Shown here piece after piece: positions 54,949-63,871 of a stretch of DNA of 64,000 nt. The position numbers were made by a program, and so were the translations under genes. The notes under the pieces were generated by a model. That model saw only the letters and a list, made by a program, of their open reading frames with translations, was not told the origin of the DNA and made no database searches. Source of the stretch: Roseiarcus sp963820775 (GTDB taxonomy: Bacteria; Pseudomonadota; Alphaproteobacteria; Rhizobiales; Beijerinckiaceae); assembly GCA_963820775.1 (NCBI GenBank), contig CAWGBF010000015.1, positions 1,116,001 through 1,180,000 of the forward strand, in the 5' to 3' direction. Within the stretch, counting starts at the first letter, position 1, and the number at the start of each line of letters is the position of its first letter.

Positions 54949-55803
54949 CTAAGCGATGGCGGCGCGAAAGCCCTTGATGAGCCGGGTGGCCGCCGCGTCA
55001 GGCGCAGCAAGGAGCGCGCCACGGCGGACGTGCCGGGAATTGTAGCGGAGCCGCTCGCCCGAGGCGTCGATCAGGCGCGCGGCCGCTTCCTCGAGCACAA
55101 TATCCGCGGCGGCGATGTCCCAATCATGCGAGTTCTCGGCTGCGACCGCGAAATCGACCGCGCCGCGCGCCGCCATGCCCATTCGGTAGGCGAGCGAGGG
55201 CACACGCGGCGTGACCTCGATCGAGGCGCCGAGCTCCGCCGCCATCGCCTGGATGATGAGCTTAGGGCCGGCGGCTGTGCGCGGCGGCCAATTGACGGCG
55301 GGTATGAGGGTCGCGCCGTTGAACGTTGCGCCCCCGCCGCGCGCCGCCGCATAGGTCTCGTCGAGGGCCGGCGCGTAGATGACGCCGGCGACCGGGCGCT
55401 CGTCGACGACCAGCGCCGCCGAGACGGCCCAGCGCGGATCGCCGATGACAAACGCGCGCGTGCCGTCGATCGGGTCGACGACGATAAGAGTGCGGCGCGA
55501 AAGGCGCTCGAAATCGTCGACCGTCTCCTCAGAGAGCCAGCCTGCTTCCGGCAACGCCTCCTGCAAGCGGCGCTTCAACAGCGAATCAGCAGCAAGGTCG
55601 GCGTCCGTGACCGGCGATCCGCCGGCTTTTGTGACGACTTTGGCGGAGGTACGGCCGCCGGGATGGAAATATTCGAGCGCCAGCGCTCCGGCCTCGCACG
55701 CGGCGGAGACCAACAGATCGCGCGCGGCAAGCGCGTCAGTATCCGCGTCGACGCTCAAGGGGAAATGTCCGATCAAGGGTTTGCGGCTTGGCTTTAGCCG
55801 CAC
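54949..55803 (-). CDS. cysQ: CysQ-type 3'(2'),5'-bisphosphate nucleotidase / inositol monophosphatase family
   Basis: A 284-residue lithium-sensitive phosphatase. The metal site is seen in WLSEETVDD, VVDPIDGTRAF and the C-terminal HDWDIAAADIVLEEA. It hydrolyses PAP to AMP or inositol phosphates. In rhizobia this gene heads the DUF4170-DUF374-waaA-lpxK operon, as here. The 113-bp gap to DUF4170 could hold an internal promoter. Confidence 0.9.
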   Translation of the reverse strand: MRLKPSRKPLIGHFPLSVDADTDALAARDLLVSAACEAGALALEYFHPGGRTSAKVVTKAGGSPVTDADLAADSLLKRRLQEALPEAGWLSEETVDDFERLSRRTLIVVDPIDGTRAFVIGDPRWAVSAALVVDERPVAGVIYAPALDETYAAARGGGATFNGATLIPAVNWPPRTAAGPKLIIQAMAAELGASIEVTPRVPSLAYRMGMAARGAVDFAVAAENSHDWDIAAADIVLEEAAARLIDASGERLRYNSRHVRRGALLAAPDAAATRLIKGFRAAIA

Positions 55804-55842
55804 GCGCTTCGCCGCGCAATTGCAAAGGCGGCGCAGCTCCGC

Positions 55843-55993
55843 TTACGTCATGGCGTCGAGCGCCTCTCGCATGGCCTTCGCCGCCGCTCGGCGGAGCAAT
55901 TCGTGCTGGTCGGCCTCGTAGTGGATGCCGTCGAGATCGGAGCATCGAATGACGGTCAGGCGAAAGCTGCCGAGATTCGGCCTTCGCCGGCAG
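55843..55993 (-). CDS. Possible short ORF upstream of cysQ
   Basis: The minus frame reads NLGSFRLTVIRCSDLDGIHY, then EADQHELLRRAAAKAMREAL and DAMT before TAA at 55843. Its third-codon GC bias looks coding, but no start codon is evident in this frame, so it may be the 3' end of a frameshifted small gene. No family recognised. Confidence 0.3.
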
Positions 55994-56050
55994 ACCGTAT
56001 TCCAAGCTCAGAAACGGCGAATGACAAGAGGAGGCGCGAGCTCGCTCCTA

Positions 56051-56359
56051 TCAAGCGGTCTCCGCTCCGCGTTCCTCGAGAAGCGCGCCGGCGATCGCCG
56101 CCCATTCTTCGTCGAGTGAAGTTCGGCAGACTGGCTTGCGCGCGCGGCGGTACCAATAGGCGGCGTTGCCGGCGTCGCCCTCCTTGCGGTGCAGGTAGGC
56201 GTGCACCCAGTCGCCCGCTCCGCCCTCGTCGGCCTGCGCGGCGTCGTGCGCGCGATCCCAATTGCCCCGCGCCTCGAGCCAAAGCGCGCGCAAGGCGGGG
56301 CTCAAGCTTGGCGGGGGGTCAGCGGCCATGAGCGAGGCGCGGAAAGCCGGAAGGTCCAT
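56051..56359 (-). CDS. Conserved small hypothetical protein
   Basis: A 102-residue helical protein: MDLPAFRASLMAADPPPSLS, then ALRALWLEARGNWDRAHDAA, ADEGGAGDWVHAYLHRKEGD and NAAYWYRRARK. The helix pairs and the WDRAH/YWYRRA blocks resemble a family widespread in alphaproteobacteria with TPR-like features; no biochemical role known. Its first 20 codons and start region are repeated at 59403-59482. Confidence 0.7.
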   Translation of the reverse strand: MDLPAFRASLMAADPPPSLSPALRALWLEARGNWDRAHDAAQADEGGAGDWVHAYLHRKEGDAGNAAYWYRRARKPVCRTSLDEEWAAIAGALLEERGAETA

Positions 56360-56406
56360 GACGGCGCTCCTATCTCGTTTCGCCCCGGATGAGACGCGCC
56401 CAGCGA
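56322..56406. repeat. Left copy of an imperfect 80-bp direct repeat
   Basis: Covers the start region of the small hypothetical gene. Shared words with 59403-59482, in order: CGGCC, TGAGCGAGGCGC, GAAAGCCGGAAG, GGCGCTCCTATCT and TGAGACGC. Same orientation as the right copy; the two bracket the glycosyltransferase block. Confidence 0.7.
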
Positions 56407-56457
56407 ACAAGTCGCGCAGCCGGGGCGAGCGCGATTCGGCTAGGTCGCGAGCGACAA

Positions 56458-57837
56458 TCATTCCAGGCGCACCCGCTCCGCCTTGCCCGGAACATTCGCA
56501 CGGATGTGGGCGATGCACCGGAACGCGCCATCAAGGGCGCAGAAGATCAGCAGGGTGGAAACCGTGTAACGATAGCGCAGGGTCGGCTGCACTACGATAT
56601 AGGGCAGTGAACAAGCCAGGACGGCAACCAGAATGTAGGCATAGGGTCGCCGCCGAGGCGCCATCACCAACAGCGTGAGCAGTCCGCCCAAGGCCGCAGC
56701 CGAGAGGACAAACTGGCGCAGGCCAATGAGATGGACCGAGGCGTCCGTAAAGAGCGACCAGAGGTAGCGCGGCGGCAGGAAGAATTCGATGAATCTCTGG
56801 CCGGATAGATTGAGAAAGTCCCAGGGGTGGGCTGCGATCCAATCCCGGGTCTGTTGGCCCAGGGCGTGGTAATAGGCGACTTCCCCGCCCTTTGCGGCGA
56901 GCTCGCCCGGGGCCATCACCATCGGGTGGATCTCTTTTAGGCGAGCAAAATAGGCGTTCGGATCGCCGGCATGCTCCCCTCCCGAATAGTTGGAGAGTGC
57001 GATTTCAAGGCCGAGGTCGTCGCGCAAGAAGATCGGCGCGCCCAGTTCGCGCATGTTCCTCTCGGCCCAGAGGCCGGCCAGCGACCCGCCTACGAGGACG
57101 ATGAAGAGCGGCGCGATCCACCATTGTCGATACGGGACTCGCAGCCCGTGAAACAGGGCCCCAGATAGGATCGCCCCCAAGCCCGCGGCCGAATTCAGTA
57201 TGAAAAGAAAGCCCGTCGACGCGCCGATCAGAGCCAGCGAACGGCGCGTCAAGATATTGACGTCGCTCTCCGCCAGCTTGAGAAGAATCCAGATCAAAAC
57301 GACTGTTGCGAGATTGATTTCCCAATTCCGGTTTTCGTTCACCTCCATGTGGAACTGCAGCGGCGCCAGGGCCGCGACAGCGACAGCGGCGAGGCGCGCG
57401 GCGGGAGGCGCGCCCAACACGACCGCGAGCCGCCAGCAAAGCCATATGGAGAGACAAACAAGAAACGCTGCCCAGCCATATAGAATGATTTCTGCGTAAG
57501 GACTGTCGCCGCCAAACAGCCAATAGGCGAGAGCGGCCGGCAGGGGCGTCAGCATGCCAATATGTGCGGTGGGGCCGCTGGGATAGCCGAAAGGATCGGC
57601 GAAGCGGCCGGTGGTCGCCAGCGACACCGCCACATTATGGGATTCGCTCGGAAAGTGGGACAAATTATTTGTGCCCCTCCCGATGACGAAGCGGGCCAAC
57701 GCCCCGCAAATCAGCATGAAGATCACGATCAGCGGCTCGCCGGACGATGCACCCGCTACGGACAACGTTTGGTCGCGCGTCGACAAACCTCGCCCCATTG
57801 CTGTGGGCAAGCGGAGAGAAAAATCCTTAAAGCGCAT
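56458..57837 (-). CDS. Polytopic membrane protein, probable GT-C-type glycosyltransferase
   Basis: A 459-residue protein with about eleven hydrophobic segments. An early periplasmic loop carries SESHNVAVSLATTGRFADPF, in the place where GT-C enzymes keep acidic catalytic residues, and the C-terminal helices include RYRYTVSTLLIFCALDG. This resembles the PMT/ArnT-like family that uses polyprenyl-phosphate sugars. The GT2 gene upstream on the same strand is a polyprenyl-phosphate sugar synthase type and could supply the donor. Confidence 0.6.
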   Translation of the reverse strand: MRFKDFSLRLPTAMGRGLSTRDQTLSVAGASSGEPLIVIFMLICGALARFVIGRGTNNLSHFPSESHNVAVSLATTGRFADPFGYPSGPTAHIGMLTPLPAALAYWLFGGDSPYAEIILYGWAAFLVCLSIWLCWRLAVVLGAPPAARLAAVAVAALAPLQFHMEVNENRNWEINLATVVLIWILLKLAESDVNILTRRSLALIGASTGFLFILNSAAGLGAILSGALFHGLRVPYRQWWIAPLFIVLVGGSLAGLWAERNMRELGAPIFLRDDLGLEIALSNYSGGEHAGDPNAYFARLKEIHPMVMAPGELAAKGGEVAYYHALGQQTRDWIAAHPWDFLNLSGQRFIEFFLPPRYLWSLFTDASVHLIGLRQFVLSAAALGGLLTLLVMAPRRRPYAYILVAVLACSLPYIVVQPTLRYRYTVSTLLIFCALDGAFRCIAHIRANVPGKAERVRLE

Positions 57838-58214
57838 GAGAATCCTTGAGCATATGCGCGCGCGACATCATTTCATAAGCCGAGGCGATCGCGCCATTTG
57901 CGCCGGCCCATTTTCGTCAAAAAGGATAGCGCAGCATCCCTATCATTAGCAGCAGTGCAGCCATTGGCGGCAATCGCATGTTGACCCGTTGCGTGTCGCC
58001 CACTCCAGGCAGGTTAGCAGGCCCAATCCGACCTTGATCACTCCGGCGCGGGGGGTCTGCCCTGATGAATGCAGATGCGCAATCATTGCAACGATGGGGG
58101 CTACAAACAACAGATCAATTCGTGCGTCATGGTGAGAAACGGCGAGGCGATTGTTAGGGCGCTATGAAATGGTGCGGCAGGGGATGCGCGACCCAGATGG
58201 GCCAGACGGGCTCG
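57838..58214. other. Intergenic region between the two membrane glycosyltransferase genes
   Basis: 377 bp, somewhat AT-richer than the flanks. No ORF with coding character, RNA gene or hairpin terminator recognised. Confidence 0.5.
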
Positions 58215-59189
58215 TCACCGGCCCGTAAACTTGGATCTCGCCGCCACTGGAGCCGGATATGAGAGGTAGCGCATGCGCTTCGCCTCGCGTCGGCCTAAGG
58301 TGACAGTATCGAGCACGAGACCGCATGTCAGGCTCAAGAACCCCAACAGCATCACGCCGGTCGCCAGCACCGCGGTAGGAAAGCGCGGGACGAGGCCCGT
58401 ATGGAAATAGGTGATGAAAAGGGGCACGCTAATAGCGGTCGACAACGAGATGCAAGCAATGAAAATTCCGCCAAAGAACGGAAGCGGTCGCTCCTCCTTG
58501 ACAAGATATAAAATGCTCCAAAGGATTCGAACGCCGTCACGAAAAGTGCGCAGCTTGCTCACTGAGCCTTCCGGGCGGGCCTTGTAAGCGGTGTCGATTT
58601 CCGCTGTAGGCATACGCAGTTCGAGCGCGTGAACGGTGAGCTCCGTCTCAATTTCGAAGCCCGTGGACAGCGCGGGAAAGCTCTTCACGAACCGGCGCGA
58701 CATGACCCGATAACCCGATAGCACGTCTCGAAATCGATTGCCGAAGACCATGTAGACGATGCCTGACAGCAATTTGTTGCCGAGCCGATGCCCTGCGCGG
58801 TAAGCTTCGGCGGCGTCCGTCACCCGCCGTGCATTGACCATGTCAAGCTGGCGATCCAGCAAAATGGAGATAAGCTTCGGCGCCGCACCCGCGTCATAGG
58901 TGTCATCGCCATCAACAATGACATACACGTCCGCCTCGACGTCAGCAAACATGCGGCGAACGACGTTGCCTTTTCCTTGGAATGTCTCGATATTTACTTG
59001 AGCGCCAGCTGCGCGCGCGACCTCGATGGTGCGATCACGCGAATTGTTGTCGTAAACGTAGATGGCCGCGTCTGGCAGCGCCTTGCGAAAATCGCGTACA
59101 ACGCCGGGGATTGCGGCCTCCTCGTTGTAACAAGGCACCAATACAGCGATACGGGTGTCGCTGGCAACGGTCAGCCCATCCATTCCCAT
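58215..59189 (-). CDS. GT2 polyprenyl-phosphate glycosyltransferase-like protein
   Basis: A 324-residue GT-A enzyme: IAVLVPCYNEEAAIPGVVRD, VYDNNSRDRT, the metal-binding VIVDGDDTYD, and GYRVMSRRFVKSFPALSTGF, followed by two C-terminal transmembrane helices. This is the dolichyl/undecaprenyl-phosphate sugar synthase layout. ATG 59189 was taken; 59183 is also possible, and the frame upstream to 59249 is not family-like. Confidence 0.85.
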   Translation of the reverse strand: MGMDGLTVASDTRIAVLVPCYNEEAAIPGVVRDFRKALPDAAIYVYDNNSRDRTIEVARAAGAQVNIETFQGKGNVVRRMFADVEADVYVIVDGDDTYDAGAAPKLISILLDRQLDMVNARRVTDAAEAYRAGHRLGNKLLSGIVYMVFGNRFRDVLSGYRVMSRRFVKSFPALSTGFEIETELTVHALELRMPTAEIDTAYKARPEGSVSKLRTFRDGVRILWSILYLVKEERPLPFFGGIFIACISLSTAISVPLFITYFHTGLVPRFPTAVLATGVMLLGFLSLTCGLVLDTVTLGRREAKRMRYLSYPAPVAARSKFTGR

Positions 59190-59402
59190 TTGACCCAGCC
59201 TCACGCGTCGACGGACCCGCGCGGCGGCATAGCTCTGGCCACCGCACAAGCAAACACCGACAGGAATTGGCGGCGCTTGATCAACTTCAACCCCATCCGG
59301 CAGCCCCGTTAACTGCGCAACGCGAGTGTTGCTTCATGGATGGCTTTTGGGGCCAATGCAAGCGCGCGGCCGGCCGGAAGGCGAGTCGAAACTTCCGCCT
59401 CG

Positions 59403-59482
59403 GGCGGCCGTGAGCGAGGCGCAGAAAGCCGGAAGCTCCATCAGGGCGCTCCTATCTTATTTGGCTCCAGCTGAGACGCCCG
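59403..59482 (-). pseudogene. Right copy of the 80-bp repeat: fragment of the small hypothetical gene
   Basis: On the minus strand it reads MELPAFCASLTAARGGSFDS, matching MDLPAFRASLMAADPPPSLS of the gene at 56359, then loses similarity. Upstream bases are also shared. It overlaps the 3' end of the LysE gene. Clear remnant of duplication around the glycosyltransferase block. Confidence 0.7.
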
Positions 59483-60094
59483 GCGAAGGCGCTCATGAGC
59501 GCGGCGAAGCCATAGTCGAAGACCCGCAGCGCGCGTGGGTTCCGCCTCGCCGCAGCGACAAAGCGGCCGGCCATGAGCACGACGATCGCGTTAGCCAATG
59601 TCGTAATGGCGTTGGAGCCGAAGCCCAACACGAACAGCTTCATGCTCGCGTGCGGATCGCTCGCGCTCATGAACTGCGGCAAGAAGGTCAGGAAGAACAG
59701 CACGATCTTCGGATTGGTGAGGTTGATGAGCAGCCCGTTCGCGAAAGCGCCGCGCAAGCCTCCTCGCGTCGGGGCGCCCGTCATCAGCTTGAGCGCGGAG
59801 CCCTGGCGGATCGCCCGCCAGGCAAGCCACAGCAGATAAAGCGCGCCGCCGATCTTCACCGCCTCGTCGGCCTCGGCCGAGGCGCGAGCAGGGCCGAGAG
59901 GCCGAGCGCCGCGGCAAAGGTACCGACGACGAGTCCCACGCTCGCGCCCGCTTGCGCCGCGAAGCCTTGGGCCTGCCGCCGGTCAGCGTGCGCGACAGAA
60001 AGAGTGCCATGTCCGCACCGGGCGTCGCGGCGAGCAAGAAGCAGGCGACGATATAGGCTGCCGCCAGCGAGGGACTGGGAAAGAATGGCGTCAC
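59452..60094 (-). CDS. LysE/RhtB-family exporter, two frameshifts
   Basis: Amino-acid-exporter fold of about 210 residues. Frame 1 from 60094: AAYIVACFLLAATPGADMAL with the LysE PGPxxx-type turn. Frame 2: QGFAAQAGASVGLVVGTFAA. Frame 3: IGGALYLLWLAWRAIRQG, then GLLINLTNPKIVLFFLTFLP (the second LysE signature), to RLSWSQIR. Each break (about 59960 and 59880) is mended by adding one base. The start overlaps the kdgK stop (ATGA). Export substrate unknown. Confidence 0.75.
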
Positions 60095-61011
60095 GACGCT
60101 CGCGCCGCCATCGCCGCTTCGACCTTGGCGCGCCCAGGCAACGGCGCGACCGCGCCGTAGCCCAAGGTCGAGAGCGCCGCCGCCACATTGGCGAAGCGCG
60201 CCGCGGCGAACGGATCGCCGTGCCGCACATATTCGGCGAGAAAAGCGCCGTCGAAGCAGTCGCCCGCGCCGGTCGCGTCGACCGCCTTGACCGCATGCGA
60301 ATAGATGCGCTCGCGCTCCCTAGGCGTCGCCGCCAGCGCGCCGCCCCGGCCCATTTTCACCACGACCACGCGCGCGCCGAGGTCGAGGTAAAAACTTGCA
60401 ATGGCATCGGGATCTCTCAAGCCCGTCAGCGCTTCTGCGTCATCGAGGCCCGGCAGCGCAATATCGCAAGCCCGCATCGCCTCATGAATGATCGCCCGCG
60501 CCCGTCGCATTGGCCACAGCTTCAGCCTCAGGTTCGGATCGTAGGAGATGAGCCGCTTGGCCTCGCGGGCGATGTCGATGGCGGCGAATGCAGCGTCGGC
60601 GGCGGAAGACGAGATCGCCTGGGTGACGCCGGAGATATGCAGGACTTTGGCTGCGCGAATGCGGTCGACCGGCAGGTCGCTTTCGCTGATCCGGCTCGCC
60701 GCCGAGCCCGCCCGCATGTAGGAGAACTCATGGCCTTGCGCGCCATGTGTGACGAAATAAAGTCCAGTGTGAGCGCCGCCGTTGACCACGATCCGGCTCG
60801 CATCGACGCCTTCCTTAAGCCAAAGCTCGGTCAGCGCCTGGCCGAAACGGTCGGCGCCGACGGCGGTGAAATAGCCGGCGGCGGCGTCGAGGCGCGCCGC
60901 TGCGATCATGGCGTTCGAGGTGTCGCCGCCGAACCCCTGCATGAACGGGGCGCCGTCCTCCGGCTGGTTGAGTTCAACCAAAGCTTCGCCGATCGCCAGG
61001 AGATCCGACAC
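60091..61011 (-). CDS. kdgK: 2-dehydro-3-deoxygluconokinase-like PfkB sugar kinase
   Basis: A 306-residue ribokinase-family enzyme: LLAIGEALVELNQPEDGAPF, then GFGGDTSNAMIAAARL (substrate site GGDxxNxA as in KdgK), YDPNLRLKLWP and the catalytic DATGAGDCFDGAFLAEY with its anion hole. KDG phosphorylation feeds the Entner-Doudoroff branch. Placed between two LysE genes with 4-bp gaps or overlaps, which is an unusual pairing. Confidence 0.85.
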   Translation of the reverse strand: MSDLLAIGEALVELNQPEDGAPFMQGFGGDTSNAMIAAARLDAAAGYFTAVGADRFGQALTELWLKEGVDASRIVVNGGAHTGLYFVTHGAQGHEFSYMRAGSAASRISESDLPVDRIRAAKVLHISGVTQAISSSAADAAFAAIDIAREAKRLISYDPNLRLKLWPMRRARAIIHEAMRACDIALPGLDDAEALTGLRDPDAIASFYLDLGARVVVVKMGRGGALAATPRERERIYSHAVKAVDATGAGDCFDGAFLAEYVRHGDPFAAARFANVAAALSTLGYGAVAPLPGRAKVEAAMAARAS

Positions 61012-61015
61012 GGCC

Positions 61016-61625
61016 TTACCTCGTGGCGACCGCCACCGCGACCCCGGCCATCAGGCCGCCGGCGGCGCGATGGACGAACCGCATCGCCCGGGTCGAGCGG
61101 AAAAGGGTTCTCGCCCGATTGGCGGCCGGCGCATAGAGCGCTAATGTCGAAAAGATCACGATCCCGCAAACCGTGGCGAGTTCAAAGAGCGCGAGCGCGG
61201 TCAGCGTCCTGACGTCGACGACAAGCGGCATGATCGAGAGGAAGAAGACCATCACCTTCGGGTTGCCCAGCGTCAGCGACAGCGAGCCGAGGAATGCGCG
61301 CACCCCCCGCGTGGCTGGCGTCGGCGCCTCTCCAATGACGGCAGGCGCGGTCGCCATCCGCCATGCGAGATAGAGGAGATAGGCCGCGCCGGCGAATTTG
61401 ATCACGACAAACACCCCGGCGAAGGTCTTCGCGATGACGGCGAGACCTGTCGCCGCCAGAGTCGAACCAGACCATGTCGCCGACGAAATAGCCGGCGATG
61501 AACGGCGCGACGCTCTTGAGCCCCTGCCCCAGCACGCGCGCGATCAGCGCCGCGACGCCCGGTCCGGGCGTCGCCACGGCTGCGAAATAGACCGCGGCAA
61601 AAAGAAGCAGAGAGCTGAAGGTCAT
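61016..61625 (-). CDS. LysE-family exporter, frameshifted
   Basis: About 202 residues. The N-terminal frame gives LFAAVYFAAVATPGPGVAAL, then APFIAGYFVGDMVWF. Removing one coding-strand G near 61465 continues TLAATGLAVIAKTFAGVFVV and KFAGAAYLLYLAWRMA, then SLSLTLGNPKVMVFFLSIMP, the second signature. Six transmembrane helices expected. Start overlaps the terC stop by 4 bp; kdgK follows after 4 bp. Confidence 0.8.
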
Positions 61626-62356
61626 GTCGACCGCCTACGGTTGCGTCTGGCCAAGACGTTGAGCGTCTCGACCAGAGAGGAAAAAAACATCGCCGCGTAA
61701 ATATAGCCTCTTTCGATATGAAAGCCGAAACCGTCGGCGATCAGCGTCATGCCGATCATCAACAGAAAGCTCAGCGCCAGCATCAACACCGTCGGATTGC
61801 GGTGTATGAACGCCGCCAGCGGCCCGACCGCGACCATCATCACCCCAACCGCCACGACGACGGCTATGACCATGATCGGAAAATACTCGGTCATGCCGAC
61901 GGCGGTGATGATGCTGTCGACCGAGAAGACGATGTCGATCATGATGATCTGGATGAGGCCGGAGACGAGGCCGAGCGGCGCGGCCGGCTTTTGGTCCTCG
62001 GCCTCATCATTCGGGTCGACCCGGTGGTGGATTTCGCTCGTCGCCTTCCAGACCAGGAACAAGCCGCCAGCCAGCAACAGCAGATCGCGCACAGAAAAGG
62101 CATGTCCGAGCACCGTGCCCAGCGGCTCCGTAAAATGCACGACCCACGACGCCGAAGCGAGCAGCGCGAGGCGGAACACGAGCGCCAGCGACAGGCCGAG
62201 TTTGCGCGCGAGGCCCCGCCGGCGTTCGTCGATGCGGTTCGTGAGCAGCGCGATGAACACCAGATTGTCGAGGCCGAGGACGACCTCCATGGCGATGAGG
62301 GTCGCGAGCGCCGCCCACGCGTTGGGGTCTTCGGCCAGGCGAAGAAGATCGTCCAT
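61622..62356 (-). CDS. TerC-family integral membrane protein
   Basis: A 244-residue protein with seven or eight helices. The TerC motifs are clear: MEVVLGLDNLVFIALLTNRI with the metal-site acidic residue, and IMIDIVFSVDSIITAVGMTE. Members export or handle metal ions such as manganese during secretion. It is the first gene of the terC-lysE-kdgK-lysE operon. Confidence 0.9.
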   Translation of the reverse strand: MDDLLRLAEDPNAWAALATLIAMEVVLGLDNLVFIALLTNRIDERRRGLARKLGLSLALVFRLALLASASWVVHFTEPLGTVLGHAFSVRDLLLLAGGLFLVWKATSEIHHRVDPNDEAEDQKPAAPLGLVSGLIQIIMIDIVFSVDSIITAVGMTEYFPIMVIAVVVAVGVMMVAVGPLAAFIHRNPTVLMLALSFLLMIGMTLIADGFGFHIERGYIYAAMFFSSLVETLNVLARRNRRRST

Positions 62357-62484
62357 GCGCCGCTGAACCCTCAGTCCTTAGGCTTCGACCCCACGCCGCC
62401 AGGGCGCCCCAATCTAGGGCGTCGGAGCGCGTTTCCAAGCTCGGACCTGAGATCGCAGGCTCAGTACTAATACCTAGACACGCT

Positions 62485-63586
62485 TCACTGCCCTTCGATC
62501 CGCCGCACCATGGCCCAGATGGCGCTGATCTGGACGCCGCTTTTCGTCAGATAGCGCGGATCCTCGGCGTATCCCCACCAATTCCAGCAGCCATACGGGT
62601 TTGCGTCGATAAGCGCTGTAATCCCGGCCTTCGCCGGCAGCTCGGCTGCCGTGGTGGCGTGCGCCTGCGGATAGAGGACGATGATCCGGTTGGCGTCCGC
62701 CCATTCGTTCACGCCGATCTTGGTGTAAAACTCATCGCCGAGCGCTTCTGAAGATTGGGTGCAGCCGTGCAGCACGATGTGCAGCCGGCAGGGCGCTTGA
62801 GCGCCCGGTGCGCAATCTTTCGGCACATAAAGATAGCCGACGTCCGACAGGCCGTTCGCTCGCGCGACCCGGCCCGGAACGAATTCGCTCTGATCAAAAG
62901 CAACGATCCGGCCCGAGGGCGCCGCAACGGGCGGCGCGAGATCAGGCCCATAGATCGCCTTCAGCTCGGCGCCCGCTTGGTCATACGCGCAATCGTTGAT
63001 GTAGGGCTCTTCGTTGGCGGAGCACCTGCCGCCGAAGTTTTTCGTCACCCAGGAGTGCCCGGCCTTGGCTGCCGGTCCGCTGTCGTCTTCGAAAACGATG
63101 TTGGCGCTTGGAACGCCGAGCGCCGCGTAGACGGCCTTCGCCTTCTCGACCGTCTTAGCACTCACCACCGAGTTGGAGCCCCCGGTGAAGAGGTAAATTC
63201 TGCTGTGGGCGAGATTGGACGGCGAGTTCGATTTCGCGCTTGCCGGCAAGCGTCTTCACAAGGTGGGCGTAGAAAGAGACGTCCTCGAGCAGGAATGGCG
63301 TCGACAGGCACGGTCCGGCCGCCTGGGAGGCCAGCGCCTCCACGCCGTCGGCGGTCGCATGCAGGACGGCGCAGCCGTAAAGGCCGCCGGCGATCATGGC
63401 CGCGCCCATAATGTTGGCGGAATGGGCGATGTGCAGCTGGTTGGCCATGAAGGCGCCCGACGAAATGCCGGAAACCGACACTTGCGCCGGATCGACCGGA
63501 TACCCGCCCAGCCGCTCCGCCGCCGAGGAGGCGGACGCGCAAAGCAGCATCAGTGGTAGTGGTAGAAGGCTCTTGAGCCGGATCAT
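62485..63586 (-). CDS. Extracellular short-chain-length PHA depolymerase, type-2 catalytic domain, frameshifted
   Basis: Secreted esterase of about 366 residues. Signal peptide LLPLPLMLLCASASSAAE. The nucleophile is in VSGISSGAFMANQLHI, close to the N-terminus as in type-2 domains. The frame breaks near 63230 (one extra coding-strand G fits) and resumes with SRIYLFTGGSNSVVSAKTVE. The C-terminal half has the oxyanion segment HIVLHGCTQS and the catalytic-His region GCWNWWGY. Together with the phasin it points to an active PHA cycle, though such enzymes attack extracellular polymer. Confidence 0.85.
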
Positions 63587-63709
63587 GGCAAGGACCCCTG
63601 ACGACAGGCGCCTCGCCATTTTCCGCGCTCGATCGCTTTGTGTAAATGCTGTCCCGCCTTGATCGCGCGCGCCAGCCGACAACCTGCGGCGGGCGCGCTT
63701 GCGCCTCGC

Positions 63710-63871
63710 TTACTTGAGCGTGGTGGAGACCTCGTTGAACACATTGCTGACGCTCGTGCCGACCGCCTGGACGGCGACGATGATGAACACCGCAATCAGG
63801 CTCGCGATCAGCGCATACTCGATCGCTGTCACGCCGGATTCATCGCTAAGGAAGTTTCGAACTTGAAGCAT
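63710..63871 (-). CDS. Flp-family type IVb pilin
   Basis: A 53-residue prepilin. The leader MLQVRNFLSDESG ends at the prepilin peptidase site, followed by VTAIEYALIASLIAVFIIVA with the Flp Glu-Tyr pair. It ends NVFNEVSTTLK. AGGAG lies upstream of the ATG. The tad assembly genes are not in the window. Confidence 0.9.
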   Translation of the reverse strand: MLQVRNFLSDESGVTAIEYALIASLIAVFIIVAVQAVGTSVSNVFNEVSTTLK

